Below, piece after piece: positions 47,730 to 55,901 of a DNA stretch of 64,000 nucleotides. Source of the stretch: DATJOJ01 sp035507035. GTDB lineage: Bacteria; Acidobacteriota; Terriglobia; Terriglobales; Acidobacteriaceae. How positions within the stretch are numbered: the stretch's first letter is position 1; each line of letters starts with the position of its first letter. Location of the stretch: NCBI GenBank assembly GCA_035507035.1, contig DATJOJ010000051.1, positions 48,188 through 112,187 on the forward strand, read 5' to 3'. Under the pieces are notes generated by a model that was not told the origin of the DNA, did no database searches, and saw only the letters and a list, made by a program, of their open reading frames with translations. A program made the position numbers and the translations under genes.

Positions 47730-50558
47730 CTACTTAACATTGTCAGCAGCCGACGTGCGTGTGAGGCTGGCCGCGAGCGCGTGAAAATCCGGATTATGAC
47801 GCAGCGCTCTCAGATCGTCGTCGGTAATTAAGCCATTCCCGTCTTTATAGCCACGACGAACCGCTTCTTGCAGGTATTGGAGAGCTTCATTGGGACGGTC
47901 TGCCGCCGCTGCCACACAAGCAAACGAATACCACACTTGAAAGTTGCTATCCTTTTCTCCTGAGTTGCCGGGCTTGTCGATCACATCCTGAAACAACTTG
48001 GCAGCCTCTGGATACCGATGTCGATATGCCATGGCCGTACCAAGTAATTGCAAAGCTGCGAGCGTATCAGGGTGGCCGGGTCCTAACGCCACAAGTTGCG
48101 CATCGTAACATTTCTGAGCGGCCTTCTCAGCTTCCTGATAGCGCCTTTCTCTGAGCAGAGTTCTGGCAAGACCGGACTGAGTAGATAAAGTGTCGGGATC
48201 GTTCGGCCCGAGGACTCGAAGCTGCGTTAGTAACGTTGTCTCTTGCAATTTTTCCGCTTCCGCAATCTGGCCTTGCTTATAGAGCAATCCCGCCAGGTTC
48301 GATTGGAAGCGCAGCGCGCTTGGGTGTTCGGGGCCCAAAGTGTGTGTCGTGACCGACAACGCTTTCGCATAGAGTTTTTGGCTTTCGACCAGGCGATGCT
48401 CGTTGTCCAATACTTCCGCCAGGTTCCCCATCGCCAGCACGGTGTTGGGATGGTCGGGGCCCAAAACCTGCTCGGCGGTGGAAAGGACCTGACGAAGCAT
48501 CTGTTCGGATTCCCCGAAACGGCCTTGCTGCTTGATGGAATCGGCTAAATTGATCGTCACACCCAACGTATGCGGGTCATTCGGTCCGACCGTGCGAAGC
48601 GCAATCTCCACCAGTTGACGATCTTCTTGCTCCGCATCGGCGTAGCGGCCTTCGCACCAGAAAGCGTCCGCCAGGTTGGTCATTGAGGTCTGAGTCTTGA
48701 GATCATCTATGCCGGCGTTACGACTTCTGATGTCGATGACCTGGCGCTCGATCCTCTCTTCCTCATCGCAATGCCCCTCATAATCTGCGATGACCGCCAG
48801 GTAGTCCAGGGTGTCTAAGGTTCGAGGATCCTCTGGCCCTATGGCACGGCGTTCACCCTCCAATGCGTCCCGCTCGAGTTTCTCGGCTGCCGCATAGTCA
48901 GAGCCTTCGCGCAATACGATGCCGCCCAACTGAGACATCGACTCCAGCGTGCGGGGGTCCGCCGGACCGAAACGCTTCAGCCGTTCATCCAAGGACTGCT
49001 GGGCGAGTTGGTGGGCTCGATGAAACAGGCCGAGGTTGGCGTATGTTCCCGCCATGACCCGCATCATTTGCGTCCGAACTTCGGGATCCTTGGCCAAGCC
49101 GTTGCTCAGGTCGTTGGACGCCTTATCCATAATCTCCCGGGCGGTTACGCTGTTGCCCCGAGCCTCGCTCGGGTCCGACACTTTGAACATGCCGGTCATG
49201 AAATCCGTAATGCGGTTAGCACGGTCTCGTTCCCGGTTGGCGCGATCGCGCTCCGCAGTAATTCGACGCAGTTGAACGGCCTGCAGGGCGGCAAAAGCAG
49301 CCAACAAAAGCACCAGGCCAGTAGCCACGCTGACTGCAATCCGATGCCGACGCACATATTTCTGTATGCGGTATCCGGTGCCCGCGGGTCGAGCCAGGAT
49401 TGGCTCATGATTCACGTAACGCATTAGATCAGCCGCCAGCTCAGAGGGAGTTCCATAGCGGCGCTCGCGGTCCTTTTCCAGGGCCTTCATGGCAATCCAA
49501 TCCAGGTCGCCACGAAGGTGAGCAGCTAGCTGTTTAGGATCCATTCCACGGGCTTCAGCAGCAGGCGTGGATGATTCACGATCTGAACTGACCTTCGTGC
49601 TGGGACTGGGTGGATCTTCCTCACGCAATTTTCGCAGTAACTCATGCAGGGGCAGCTTCCGTCGGCCGGTCTCGAACGGCTGCGACCCTGCCAGCAGCAC
49701 ATAAAGGATGACACCGAGCGAATAAACATCCGCGCGAGTGTCAACATCCGAACCACGCGGATCGGCTTGCTCAGGGCTCACGTAAGCTGGTGTACCAATA
49801 AAAAGCCCCGGCTGAGTGAACAGACTCTGCCCCTCGACGGGTGTTGTGAGTTTGGCCAAACCGAAATCGATGATGCGAGGAGTCGGCTTGCCGTTGACTT
49901 CCACCACCAGGATGTTGGCGGGCTTCAAATCACGATGAATGATGGCTTTTTGATGCGCATGCTGCACGCCTTCACAAACTTGAATGAATAACTCCAGACG
50001 TTCGCTAATCCCCAGTTTCTTGGCATCGCAATATTCTGTGATCGGCAAACCCGGTACGTACTCCATGACGAAGTAGGGCTGCCCCTGCGCAGTCGTGCCA
50101 GCCTCGTACACTTTGGCAATCGCGGGATGCTCCATGATCGCGAGGGATTGCCTTTCCGACTGAAAACGCCGCAGGACCGCTTCGTCGTACATGCCGGCCT
50201 TGATGAGCTTTACGGCAACCTCGCGGCGTACCGGAGCGGTTTGCTCGCACAACCAAACTTGTCCCATGCCGCCTTCGCCCAGCTTTCGGATCAGAGTGAA
50301 ACGATCAGAGAAAATTTGGCCGGGTTGCAGAATTCCGGCGGCTGGTTGGTCCTTATCCTCGAGAAGTTCCGTATGATGTTCTGCCCGTAAAAAGTCGGAC
50401 CGCACTGCATTCTCAGCTTGAAGCAGCGACTCGACCTGGTCGCGCAGCTCTGTATCGGAAGCACAGGCGTGCTCAACAAAGGCTTGTCGTTGTTCCCCAT
50501 CGAGTTGCATCGCTTGGTAGACGACATCTTTCACCCGCTCCCAACGGCTGACGCTCAT
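47730..50558 (-). CDS. Ser/Thr kinase with TPR region, coupled to ECF sigma factor
   Basis: 942 residues from the ATG at 50558, two bases after the sigma-factor stop. An N-terminal helical segment (about 1-75, RWERVKDVVYQAMQLDGEQRQ) resembles the pre-kinase helix of this kinase type. Kinase domain (about 95-395): LGEGGMG, HRDLKPAN, DFGLAKL, YVSPEQ. One transmembrane helix (IAVSVATGLVLLLAAFAALQAV, about 410-431) is followed by about nine TPR repeats of the HTxGPxHPxT type (GPNDPHTLGVTINLAD). The paired sigma factor suggests a signalling unit: kinase senses outside, sigma factor responds. Some of these kinases are inactive; here the catalytic residues look intact. Confidence 0.92.
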   Translation of the reverse strand: MSVSRWERVKDVVYQAMQLDGEQRQAFVEHACASDTELRDQVESLLQAENAVRSDFLRAEHHTELLEDKDQPAAGILQPGQIFSDRFTLIRKLGEGGMGQVWLCEQTAPVRREVAVKLIKAGMYDEAVLRRFQSERQSLAIMEHPAIAKVYEAGTTAQGQPYFVMEYVPGLPITEYCDAKKLGISERLELFIQVCEGVQHAHQKAIIHRDLKPANILVVEVNGKPTPRIIDFGLAKLTTPVEGQSLFTQPGLFIGTPAYVSPEQADPRGSDVDTRADVYSLGVILYVLLAGSQPFETGRRKLPLHELLRKLREEDPPSPSTKVSSDRESSTPAAEARGMDPKQLAAHLRGDLDWIAMKALEKDRERRYGTPSELAADLMRYVNHEPILARPAGTGYRIQKYVRRHRIAVSVATGLVLLLAAFAALQAVQLRRITAERDRANRERDRANRITDFMTGMFKVSDPSEARGNSVTAREIMDKASNDLSNGLAKDPEVRTQMMRVMAGTYANLGLFHRAHQLAQQSLDERLKRFGPADPRTLESMSQLGGIVLREGSDYAAAEKLERDALEGERRAIGPEDPRTLDTLDYLAVIADYEGHCDEEERIERQVIDIRSRNAGIDDLKTQTSMTNLADAFWCEGRYADAEQEDRQLVEIALRTVGPNDPHTLGVTINLADSIKQQGRFGESEQMLRQVLSTAEQVLGPDHPNTVLAMGNLAEVLDNEHRLVESQKLYAKALSVTTHTLGPEHPSALRFQSNLAGLLYKQGQIAEAEKLQETTLLTQLRVLGPNDPDTLSTQSGLARTLLRERRYQEAEKAAQKCYDAQLVALGPGHPDTLAALQLLGTAMAYRHRYPEAAKLFQDVIDKPGNSGEKDSNFQVWYSFACVAAAADRPNEALQYLQEAVRRGYKDGNGLITDDDLRALRHNPDFHALAASLTRTSAADNVK

Positions 50559-50560
50559 GG

Positions 50561-51130
50561 CTAAGCCGTCCTGCTCATTTGGCGATGCAACCACACTCTC
50601 GCAATGGCCCAGTCACGGTCGACAGTGGCGCGTGAAATTCCGAGCACTTGCGAAATCTCGGGAGCCGACAAACCTCCGAAAAATTTCATTTCCACAATTT
50701 TGCTCTGTCGCGGATCGATGCGAGACAACTCGCTAAGCGCGTTGTCCAGGGCCAGCAATTCTGCGTCTCCTTTGATCGGCAGGTCGGCAAGATCGTCGCA
50801 GTCAATACGAATCCCTCCATCGCGTTTATCTGCTTTACGGCTGCGGGCATAGTCGACAAGGATCTGGCGCATGGCTCGCGAGGCGATGGCAATGAAATGC
50901 GCGCGGTTCTGCAACTCGACCGGTTGCCCACCGACTAATCGGAGATATGCTTCATGAACGAGTGCGGTACTTTGCAGAGAATGATCGGGCCGTTCCGACT
51001 GAAGCTGATAGTGGGCGAGGCGGCGCAGTTCCTTGTAGACCAACGGCATCAAGTCGTCGAGGGCTTTTTGATCGCCCCCTGTCCATTGCTGTAGAAGCTG
51101 GGTGACCTGTCCGGACTGATCTTCCGCCAT
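50561..51130 (-). CDS. ECF RNA polymerase sigma factor (TIGR02999-type)
   Basis: 189 residues from the ATG at 51130 with GAGGTGGG directly upstream; longer in-frame starts are less likely. Region 2 is LMPLVYKELRRLAHYQLQSERPDHSLQSTALVHEAYLRLVG, and region 4 shows LSAPEISQVLGISRATVDRDWAIARVWLHRQM. The QSTALVHEAYLRL and RQILVDYARSRKADKR blocks are typical of the Acidobacteria/Planctomycetes ECF group that is encoded beside Ser/Thr kinases. No anti-sigma factor gene is seen; phosphorylation by the adjacent kinase may replace it. It is the first gene of the pair. Confidence 0.93.
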   Translation of the reverse strand: MAEDQSGQVTQLLQQWTGGDQKALDDLMPLVYKELRRLAHYQLQSERPDHSLQSTALVHEAYLRLVGGQPVELQNRAHFIAIASRAMRQILVDYARSRKADKRDGGIRIDCDDLADLPIKGDAELLALDNALSELSRIDPRQSKIVEMKFFGGLSAPEISQVLGISRATVDRDWAIARVWLHRQMSRTA

Positions 51131-51375
51131 ACCCCACCTCGGACGCCCCGATTCAGGAAGGCAACCAGCATATTCGCGGAAGTAACTGCCGTCAATCGCC
51201 AACTGCTTGTTTCAGCCCCCTAACCTCTTGATTTCACTTTCGATGGAGACACGCTGGCCGGTCCGGAAGAATTTCTTCTCGAACGATGAGGCGATCAGCC
51301 AGCGCCTTCCGCCTATTTGGACGAGCACGGAATCGAGCCCGTGCCAATCCAAGAAAATTCCAAGGAGAAATGAAA

Positions 51376-52362
51376 ATGAAAAACCATACGACTCTGAGAA
51401 GCTTTTGCAATCGCGTTCTGTTTGGCATCGGCGCCTTCGCGTTTGTCGCGAGCGGAACCCTGAGCGCGCAAACCTACACACAGATTAAGAACCAGCATCC
51501 TGACTGGGTACAGATCCCCGGTGAATTGATCCGCCCCGATTGCGTGCATGACGTTCCTAATGGCGCAAGCATTGACCTCGCGAACAGCGAACACCAGGGC
51601 GACGACGTGATCCTGGATGGCCAAGTCATCGCTCACTATGAAGCTTGCCCCGAGGATCCGATCGATACTCGTACCCTGGGCTCTCAGAACCAGCGCGACC
51701 CCGGCCCGACCGGCAATGGTTGGGTTGAAGCTTCGCAGTGGCTGGTCTCGCTCAAGTCCGGCGACAACCTGGACGTGATCGAGGGTTTCTGGATTGTACC
51801 GTCACCTCCCAAGACGAATGGCGCGACTATTTTTCTCTTCAATGGCGTCGAACCCGCGAATGGCTCGAACATCATGCAACCAGTGCTCCAGTACGGTGGG
51901 AGCAAAGCCGGAGGCGGCAATTACTGGGCGATCGCCAGTTGGCTCGTCGGCAACAACGCTTACTTCAGCCCGTTGGAGACTGTAAACCCCGGTGACTTAC
52001 TCTTCGGCTTTACCGAGCAGACTGGCAATTCCGGTGGCAAACTCCATTATCTTGTCAAAGCATCAGATATAGCTACCGGAGCGTATTCCAGTCTCGGGGT
52101 CTCGTCGACAGGCATTCAGTGGAATTGGGCATTCGCGGGTGTCCTCGAAGCCTACAACATCACTTCGTGCTCCGAGTATCCGACCACGGGCTCAACTCAA
52201 TTCTTTAACACCGAAGTCGCCCATGGGTATCCGAGTTTTGACTACTACAGTTCTCTGGGGTTCCAGGGACACCAGTGGGACTACTTTGGTAACGGCGGAC
52301 CGCAGTGCAACTTCAAAGTCTCGCTGGTCGACGGGGGATTTTCGTCAACCCTGCAATACTAA
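51376..52362 (+). CDS. Secreted protein, possible beta-sandwich hydrolase
   Basis: 328 residues from the ATG at 51376, eight bases after AAGGAG; an ATG two codons earlier is too close to it. A signal peptide (about 1-34, ending GTLSAQT) is followed by a mature domain dominated by Gly, Asn, Ser, Trp and Tyr. The block WLVSLKSGDNLDVIEGFWIVPSPP, then TIFLFNGVEP, then MQPVLQYGGSKAGGGNYWAIASW with PGDLLFGFTEQ recalls the concanavalin-like fold of glutamic peptidases (eqolisins), in which a strand Gln and Glu are catalytic. This is layout similarity only. It is monocistronic, with a strong terminator after it. Confidence 0.6.
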   Translation: MKNHTTLRSFCNRVLFGIGAFAFVASGTLSAQTYTQIKNQHPDWVQIPGELIRPDCVHDVPNGASIDLANSEHQGDDVILDGQVIAHYEACPEDPIDTRTLGSQNQRDPGPTGNGWVEASQWLVSLKSGDNLDVIEGFWIVPSPPKTNGATIFLFNGVEPANGSNIMQPVLQYGGSKAGGGNYWAIASWLVGNNAYFSPLETVNPGDLLFGFTEQTGNSGGKLHYLVKASDIATGAYSSLGVSSTGIQWNWAFAGVLEAYNITSCSEYPTTGSTQFFNTEVAHGYPSFDYYSSLGFQGHQWDYFGNGGPQCNFKVSLVDGGFSSTLQY

Positions 52363-52416
52363 GCCGTGTAGTTCGCTCTTGGAGAACCTGCCGGAGCAAT
52401 GTAAGGAACGAAACGC

Positions 52417-52446
52417 AAAGGGGAGCGAAATCGCTCCCTTTTTTTT
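52417..52446 (+). terminator. Strong intrinsic terminator
   Basis: GGGAGCG (52421-52427) and CGCTCCC (52432-52438) form a perfect stem with an AAAT loop, extended by AAA/TTT, then eight T residues. Confidence 0.92.
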
Positions 52447-52490
52447 CTGTTCGCAATTCCTCGTTGTCACGGTGAGAGCGGGAAGTAGCC

Positions 52491-52537
52491 GCCATCAGCT
52501 ATCGGCTGTCAGCAATCGGCTGTCAGTTTTCAGCGAG
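52491..52537. repeat. Word repeat ('atcggctgtcag')
   Basis: CAGCTATCGGCTGTCAG is followed by CAATCGGCTGTCAG and a degraded TTTTCAGCG copy, a short tandem word repeat between the terminator and the VapC-type gene. Confidence 0.6.
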
Positions 52538-52571
52538 ATATGCTCGTCCCAATGAAGTCGCTCGACGAATG

Positions 52572-52955
52572 CTACGCTCTCGGAAGTTGCGGCAGAGCAT
52601 CAAAGTGCGCGTCGCGTGCGAAGAGAACCAGCGAATGTTGCAGCACTAAGGCCGCGATCCACATATCGTTTGTCGGGATGGGAGTGCCTTGCTTTCGTAG
52701 TTGCCGGTAAACGGCTCCATAATGATGCGTGGTCTGTTCGTTGGCGTAGAGCACGCCAATCCCAGGTTTCAGCAGAAAGCTACGCAGGACGGCTTCGTTG
52801 CGCGATCCTTGGCTACCCACAGCAAATCCGGCGCGTAGTTCTCCCAGCACGATAAAAGGTAGCCAGATTTCCTCGGCGTATTCGATGGTTTCGACAGCCG
52901 ACCCATCGCCGCGGCACAAGTCGATGTAACGCTTCGTGTCGAGCGCCAGCTTCAT
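52572..52955 (-). CDS. PIN-domain toxin, VapC type (second pair)
   Basis: 127 residues from the ATG at 52955, which overlaps the antitoxin stop by four bases (ATGA). Acidic ligands: Asp6 in ALDTKRYIDL, Glu in IVLGELRAGF (about 38), Asp in PTNDMWIAALVL (about 97), Asp in FARDAHFDALPQL. This is the VapC set for Mg-dependent RNA cleavage. It is shorter on charged surface than the toxin at 31271 and only distantly similar, so the two pairs are not a recent duplication. Confidence 0.87.
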   Translation of the reverse strand: MKLALDTKRYIDLCRGDGSAVETIEYAEEIWLPFIVLGELRAGFAVGSQGSRNEAVLRSFLLKPGIGVLYANEQTTHHYGAVYRQLRKQGTPIPTNDMWIAALVLQHSLVLFARDAHFDALPQLPRA

Positions 52956-53194
52956 CGCCACATGTCTTCGTCGATGGTATCCTGCGCGGCCAAGGCGCTG
53001 TCGAAAGCGGGATCTTTGCGCCAGGTGCCTGCGATGTCCCCGAGATCGCGTTGCCGGGTGCTTTCCTGAGTAATGCCAGCCCCCCGGGCCATGGCTTCGA
53101 TCGCGATTTCATTCAGGCTTTTCCCGCGCTCGCGCGCAGCCCGGCGAAGAGCTCCGTCGAGAAGATCGGGTATATTGCGGATGGTGTACTGCAT
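52952..53194 (-). CDS. Ribbon-helix-helix antitoxin (second pair)
   Basis: 80 residues from the ATG at 53194. The N-terminal YTIRNIPDLLDGALRRAARERGKSLNEIAIEAM is a ribbon-helix-helix fold; the rest is an acidic and Trp-containing tail (WRKDPAFDSALAAQDTIDEDMW) that would bind the toxin. The frame extends upstream to 53230 but that part overlaps the operator and is unlikely to be translated. Confidence 0.85.
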   Translation of the reverse strand: MQYTIRNIPDLLDGALRRAARERGKSLNEIAIEAMARGAGITQESTRQRDLGDIAGTWRKDPAFDSALAAQDTIDEDMWR

Positions 53195-53204
53195 GCACTT
53201 AGCT

Positions 53205-53235
53205 ATATGCGATGCAGGCATATGATGCAAGCATC
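53205..53235 (-). promoter_or_regulatory. Operator of the second VapBC-type pair
   Basis: ATATGC (53205-53210) and GCATAT (53218-53223) are inverted arms seven bases apart. GATGC at 53211 and 53224 and GCATC at 53231 add further half-sites. It sits just upstream of the antitoxin start. Confidence 0.55.
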
Positions 53236-53241
53236 GCAGAA

Positions 53242-53276
53242 GCCGGATAGCTCAGCTAGTCACGAACGCCGTTCGT
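53242..53276 (+). other. tRNA-like D-arm fragment plus hairpin
   Basis: GCCGGATAGCTCAGCTAGT (53242-53260) looks like the 5' acceptor strand and D-arm of a tRNA, but the rest of a tRNA is missing. It is followed at once by ACGAAC-GCC-GTTCGT, a perfect hairpin (53262-53276). It may be a tRNA scrap left by integration or deletion. Confidence 0.35.
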
Positions 53277-53321
53277 AGGGCCTGCCATGCTTTCCTCGCA
53301 GATTCGGCAGCCCGGAGCCCC

Positions 53322-54674
53322 TTAAAACGGGAATTCATTGATCCAATGGAACCCTCGACTGGTAAGACGGCTATTGGCGAGGTCCCAACGGTGGAGCTTC
53401 AGGGTGACGAGATTGCCGTTAATATGGCCTTGTAGATTGAGCCGGTCCCCGGCCCTTTGGTATGCAAAATCGCTTTTCCAATTCACATCGTCGTCGTCGC
53501 TTACCGACGCCGTGTTTTTCACCTGATCGATGGTTAGCTTGGTGTAGTCGAGAACGCCGTTACTGAAGTGGATTAGGAGGCTGCCCGGCGCGTCGAAAAT
53601 CAGTTCGGTGAAGGTATCACCTGATCCTATGTTCATATCCCTGGCGAGCTTCTCCGTAAGAAGGGGTTTGGGGATTCCTGTAGCGCTAAAATCGTCAACA
53701 ATCCAAACGCCATATAGCGGGCACTGCGCAACGGCACTGGGATTCTCTGCGGCGTACCTTTTGAGCGAGAAATGGGTGACCGTCGATAGCCACAGAACAG
53801 CCAGCAGCACCGGTAAGATCAACGCGACCCGATTAATCCAGCTTCGATTCGAAAGGGCTGTAAATGTTCGCGGCGCCGCTGTGCGATTCAACACAAGAAC
53901 GTTCAGCAGTCGTTCCGTCTCCGGCACAAGAAGAAATGCCGCCATCAACAGATAATGCAAAGAACCTAGCTTGACCGGGACGTCGTAACTCATATCGAGC
54001 GCGAAAACTTGGGACATGGCGCCGACTGTAACTAGCGCTCCGAGCGTCCTAAGGCGTGGCACGAGGAGCAAAATACCGGCAAGCACTTCGGTGAGCCCTG
54101 TGAACATGGTATAGGGCTTGGAGGCGGCCATGAAAGTCCAAAGCATATCCTCGGGGCTTAACTCGCCCACGCGCTGTGAGAGCCTGGCGAGCGTAAGGGA
54201 GCCGAATTGCACGGGGATTAGTTTGTCCATACCATAGGAAAACATCTCCATCGCCAGAGCCAGCGTGACAAGCAACCTCAACCATTCGCGCAAGACGCGG
54301 TAGTTGGACCTTTTCCGGTCAAGGGCAGACCACACAACCGTCGCCACGGCGGCCACGAACAGCTCGCAGAGGACCAAAACGTAATCGTAGGTTGTGTCTC
54401 CGCTGCCGTTGGTGAAAATAGTAATGTCGGTGGCGAGGTGAGGAATATGCTTGCCAACCCAAGGAACAACGCGGTGCCATAGCGGGTCAATGAAGGAATC
54501 GGTTAGGCGGCCGAAAATCCAATAGTGGAACAGCTCCTGCTCATTCCCCAAAATGTACAGGGTATAGAGCGTCAAGTAGCAGAACACGAATCTGAAGGCA
54601 ACTCGCGTGGAGGCACGCCAACGGGCTTGTTCTGCTTCGCTTTGCCAGTTCAACGCTGCACCAGCCTGAGGCAT
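53322..54674 (-). CDS. DoxX-like membrane protein with C-terminal soluble domain
   Basis: 450 residues. About eight hydrophobic segments fill the first 300 residues, with DoxX-family features: ALAMEMFSYGMDKLIPVQFG (about 138-157), TGLTEVLAGILLLVPRLRTLGALV (about 186-209), and a charged loop with MSYDVPVKLGSLHYLLMA. The last 150 residues are soluble and beta-rich (CPLYGVWIVDDF, FTELIFDAPGSLLIHF, NGNLVTLKLHRWD). DoxX proteins are linked to thiosulfate/quinone chemistry and redox stress in some bacteria, but the long C-terminal domain is not usual. Start at 54674; no clear ribosome site. Confidence 0.7.
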   Translation of the reverse strand: MPQAGAALNWQSEAEQARWRASTRVAFRFVFCYLTLYTLYILGNEQELFHYWIFGRLTDSFIDPLWHRVVPWVGKHIPHLATDITIFTNGSGDTTYDYVLVLCELFVAAVATVVWSALDRKRSNYRVLREWLRLLVTLALAMEMFSYGMDKLIPVQFGSLTLARLSQRVGELSPEDMLWTFMAASKPYTMFTGLTEVLAGILLLVPRLRTLGALVTVGAMSQVFALDMSYDVPVKLGSLHYLLMAAFLLVPETERLLNVLVLNRTAAPRTFTALSNRSWINRVALILPVLLAVLWLSTVTHFSLKRYAAENPSAVAQCPLYGVWIVDDFSATGIPKPLLTEKLARDMNIGSGDTFTELIFDAPGSLLIHFSNGVLDYTKLTIDQVKNTASVSDDDDVNWKSDFAYQRAGDRLNLQGHINGNLVTLKLHRWDLANSRLTSRGFHWINEFPF

Positions 54675-54763
54675 GCGGCAATCTAGCAGGGTCTAGGCGG
54701 TCCTGCAAGCAGGGTCCGGCAGTTACACTCATTGACGTTGGGCCTACCGTAAACCCAACGTTG

Positions 54764-55315
54764 CTACAGCTTCGGCAGCACAATCCCCTTCTGCGACTGG
54801 TACTTTCCTTTGCGATCGGCGTAGCTGGTTTCGCAGACTTCATCCGATTGGAAAAAGATAATCTGACACAGGCCTTCGTTCGCGTAAATCTTGGCGGGAA
54901 GCGGCGTGGTGTTAGAAATCTCGAGAGTGACGAAGCCTTCCCACTCCGGCTCAAAAGGCGTGACGTTCACGATGATCCCGCAGCGCGCATAAGTTGACTT
55001 GCCGACGCAGATGGTCAGGCAATCGCGGGGAATCTTGAAATACTCGACCGAGCGAGCCAAGGCAAAGGAATTCGGCGGCACGATGCAGACATCCGAGCGC
55101 ATGGTCACAAACGAACGTTCGTCGAAACCCTTGGGATCGACCACGGTGCAATTGACGTTGGTAAAGACTTTGAACTCATCGGCTACGCGCAAGTCGTATC
55201 CGTAGGAAGACAGGCCGTAGGAGACGACGCCTTCCCGCACCTGCTTCTCCGAGAAGGGATTAATCATGTCGTGTTCCAGCGCCATCTTGCGGATCCAGCG
55301 GTCACTCTTTAGCAT
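54764..55315 (-). CDS. dcd: dCTP deaminase
   Basis: Makes dUTP from dCTP for thymidylate synthesis, a trimeric enzyme of the dUTPase fold. 183 residues. The opening MLKSDRWIRKM and the block VSYGLSSYGYDLRVADEF are the N-terminal signature; CVGKSTYARCGIIVNVTPFEPEWEGFVTLEISN holds the substrate Ser/Arg and the catalytic Glu of VTLEISN. AAGGAG lies a few bases upstream of the ATG. Length (about 180) fits the mono-functional Dcd. Confidence 0.95.
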   Translation of the reverse strand: MLKSDRWIRKMALEHDMINPFSEKQVREGVVSYGLSSYGYDLRVADEFKVFTNVNCTVVDPKGFDERSFVTMRSDVCIVPPNSFALARSVEYFKIPRDCLTICVGKSTYARCGIIVNVTPFEPEWEGFVTLEISNTTPLPAKIYANEGLCQIIFFQSDEVCETSYADRKGKYQSQKGIVLPKL

Positions 55316-55332
55316 GAAGCTCCTTGGGAATT

Positions 55333-55432
55333 GAGTAATTTTTGTAATTGGGTAATTTGGTAATTGGCAAAACGGGGTGCCAGGGCACGAGAGGGTTCAA
55401 ATCACAAAATTACCCGATTACCAAATTACAAA
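55333..55432. repeat. AT-rich inverted word repeat upstream of dcd / HU
   Basis: GTAATTTGGTAATTGG (55352-55367) and CCGATTACCAAATTAC (55414-55429) are complementary at 15 of 16 positions. Shifted copies of the same words (TTTTTGTAATTGGG) surround them. It is more AT-rich than the neighbouring genes. Confidence 0.65.
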
Positions 55433-55550
55433 ATGTCTTCGGCTGGTGTGGTCATATTACGTGGAGATACCTCCCGTTGACAATCTCTCTTATCTTCCTT
55501 AGCATCAATCACTTGGTGCACAATCCACACAGAACCGCGGGGAGCCGCCT

Positions 55551-55820
55551 GTGATCAAGCTGGACATCATCAACGAAGTGGTCAATAAAACCGGAATTAC
55601 CAAGACCAAAGCCGAGCTGGCCGTCGAGACTGTGTTCGAGAGCATGAAGCGCTCGCTGGCCAAGGGCGATCGCATTGAGCTGCGCGGATTTGGCGTGTTC
55701 AACGTGCGGCCGCGCAAAACCGGCATCGGGCGTAATCCGCGGACTGGCGCGGAAGTGTCGATTCCACCTGGCAAAGCGGTGCGCTTCAAGCCGGGCAAGG
55801 AGTTGCAGTCGATCGACTAA
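55551..55820 (+). CDS. HU/IHF family DNA-binding protein
   Basis: An 89-residue histone-like protein. It starts at GTG 55551 after GGGGAG. The HU fold is clear: a helix-turn-helix start (IKLDIINEVVNKTGITKTKAELAVE), the strand GDRIELRGFGVFNVRPRKT, and the DNA-wrapping arm RNPRTGAEVSIPPGKAVRFKPGKEL. Gly/Phe/Gly in GFGVF and the Pro of the arm (NPRTG) are conserved, so it should bend DNA. HU and IHF subunits cannot be told apart with confidence here. Confidence 0.93.
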   Translation: MIKLDIINEVVNKTGITKTKAELAVETVFESMKRSLAKGDRIELRGFGVFNVRPRKTGIGRNPRTGAEVSIPPGKAVRFKPGKELQSID

Positions 55821-55901
55821 GGGAGCAGGTAAGAAGCATCCTCGGCATCCGGTTCCGTGATCTAATGCAAGAAGGATAGGTGTTCCTGCCTTTGAATTTT
55901 C

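Noticed and set aside
47525..47740. 71-residue minus-strand ORF between hfq-like and kinase genes
   Set aside because: No ribosome site or recognisable domain; its start overlaps the kinase C-terminal end. It could be a remnant but the support is too weak.
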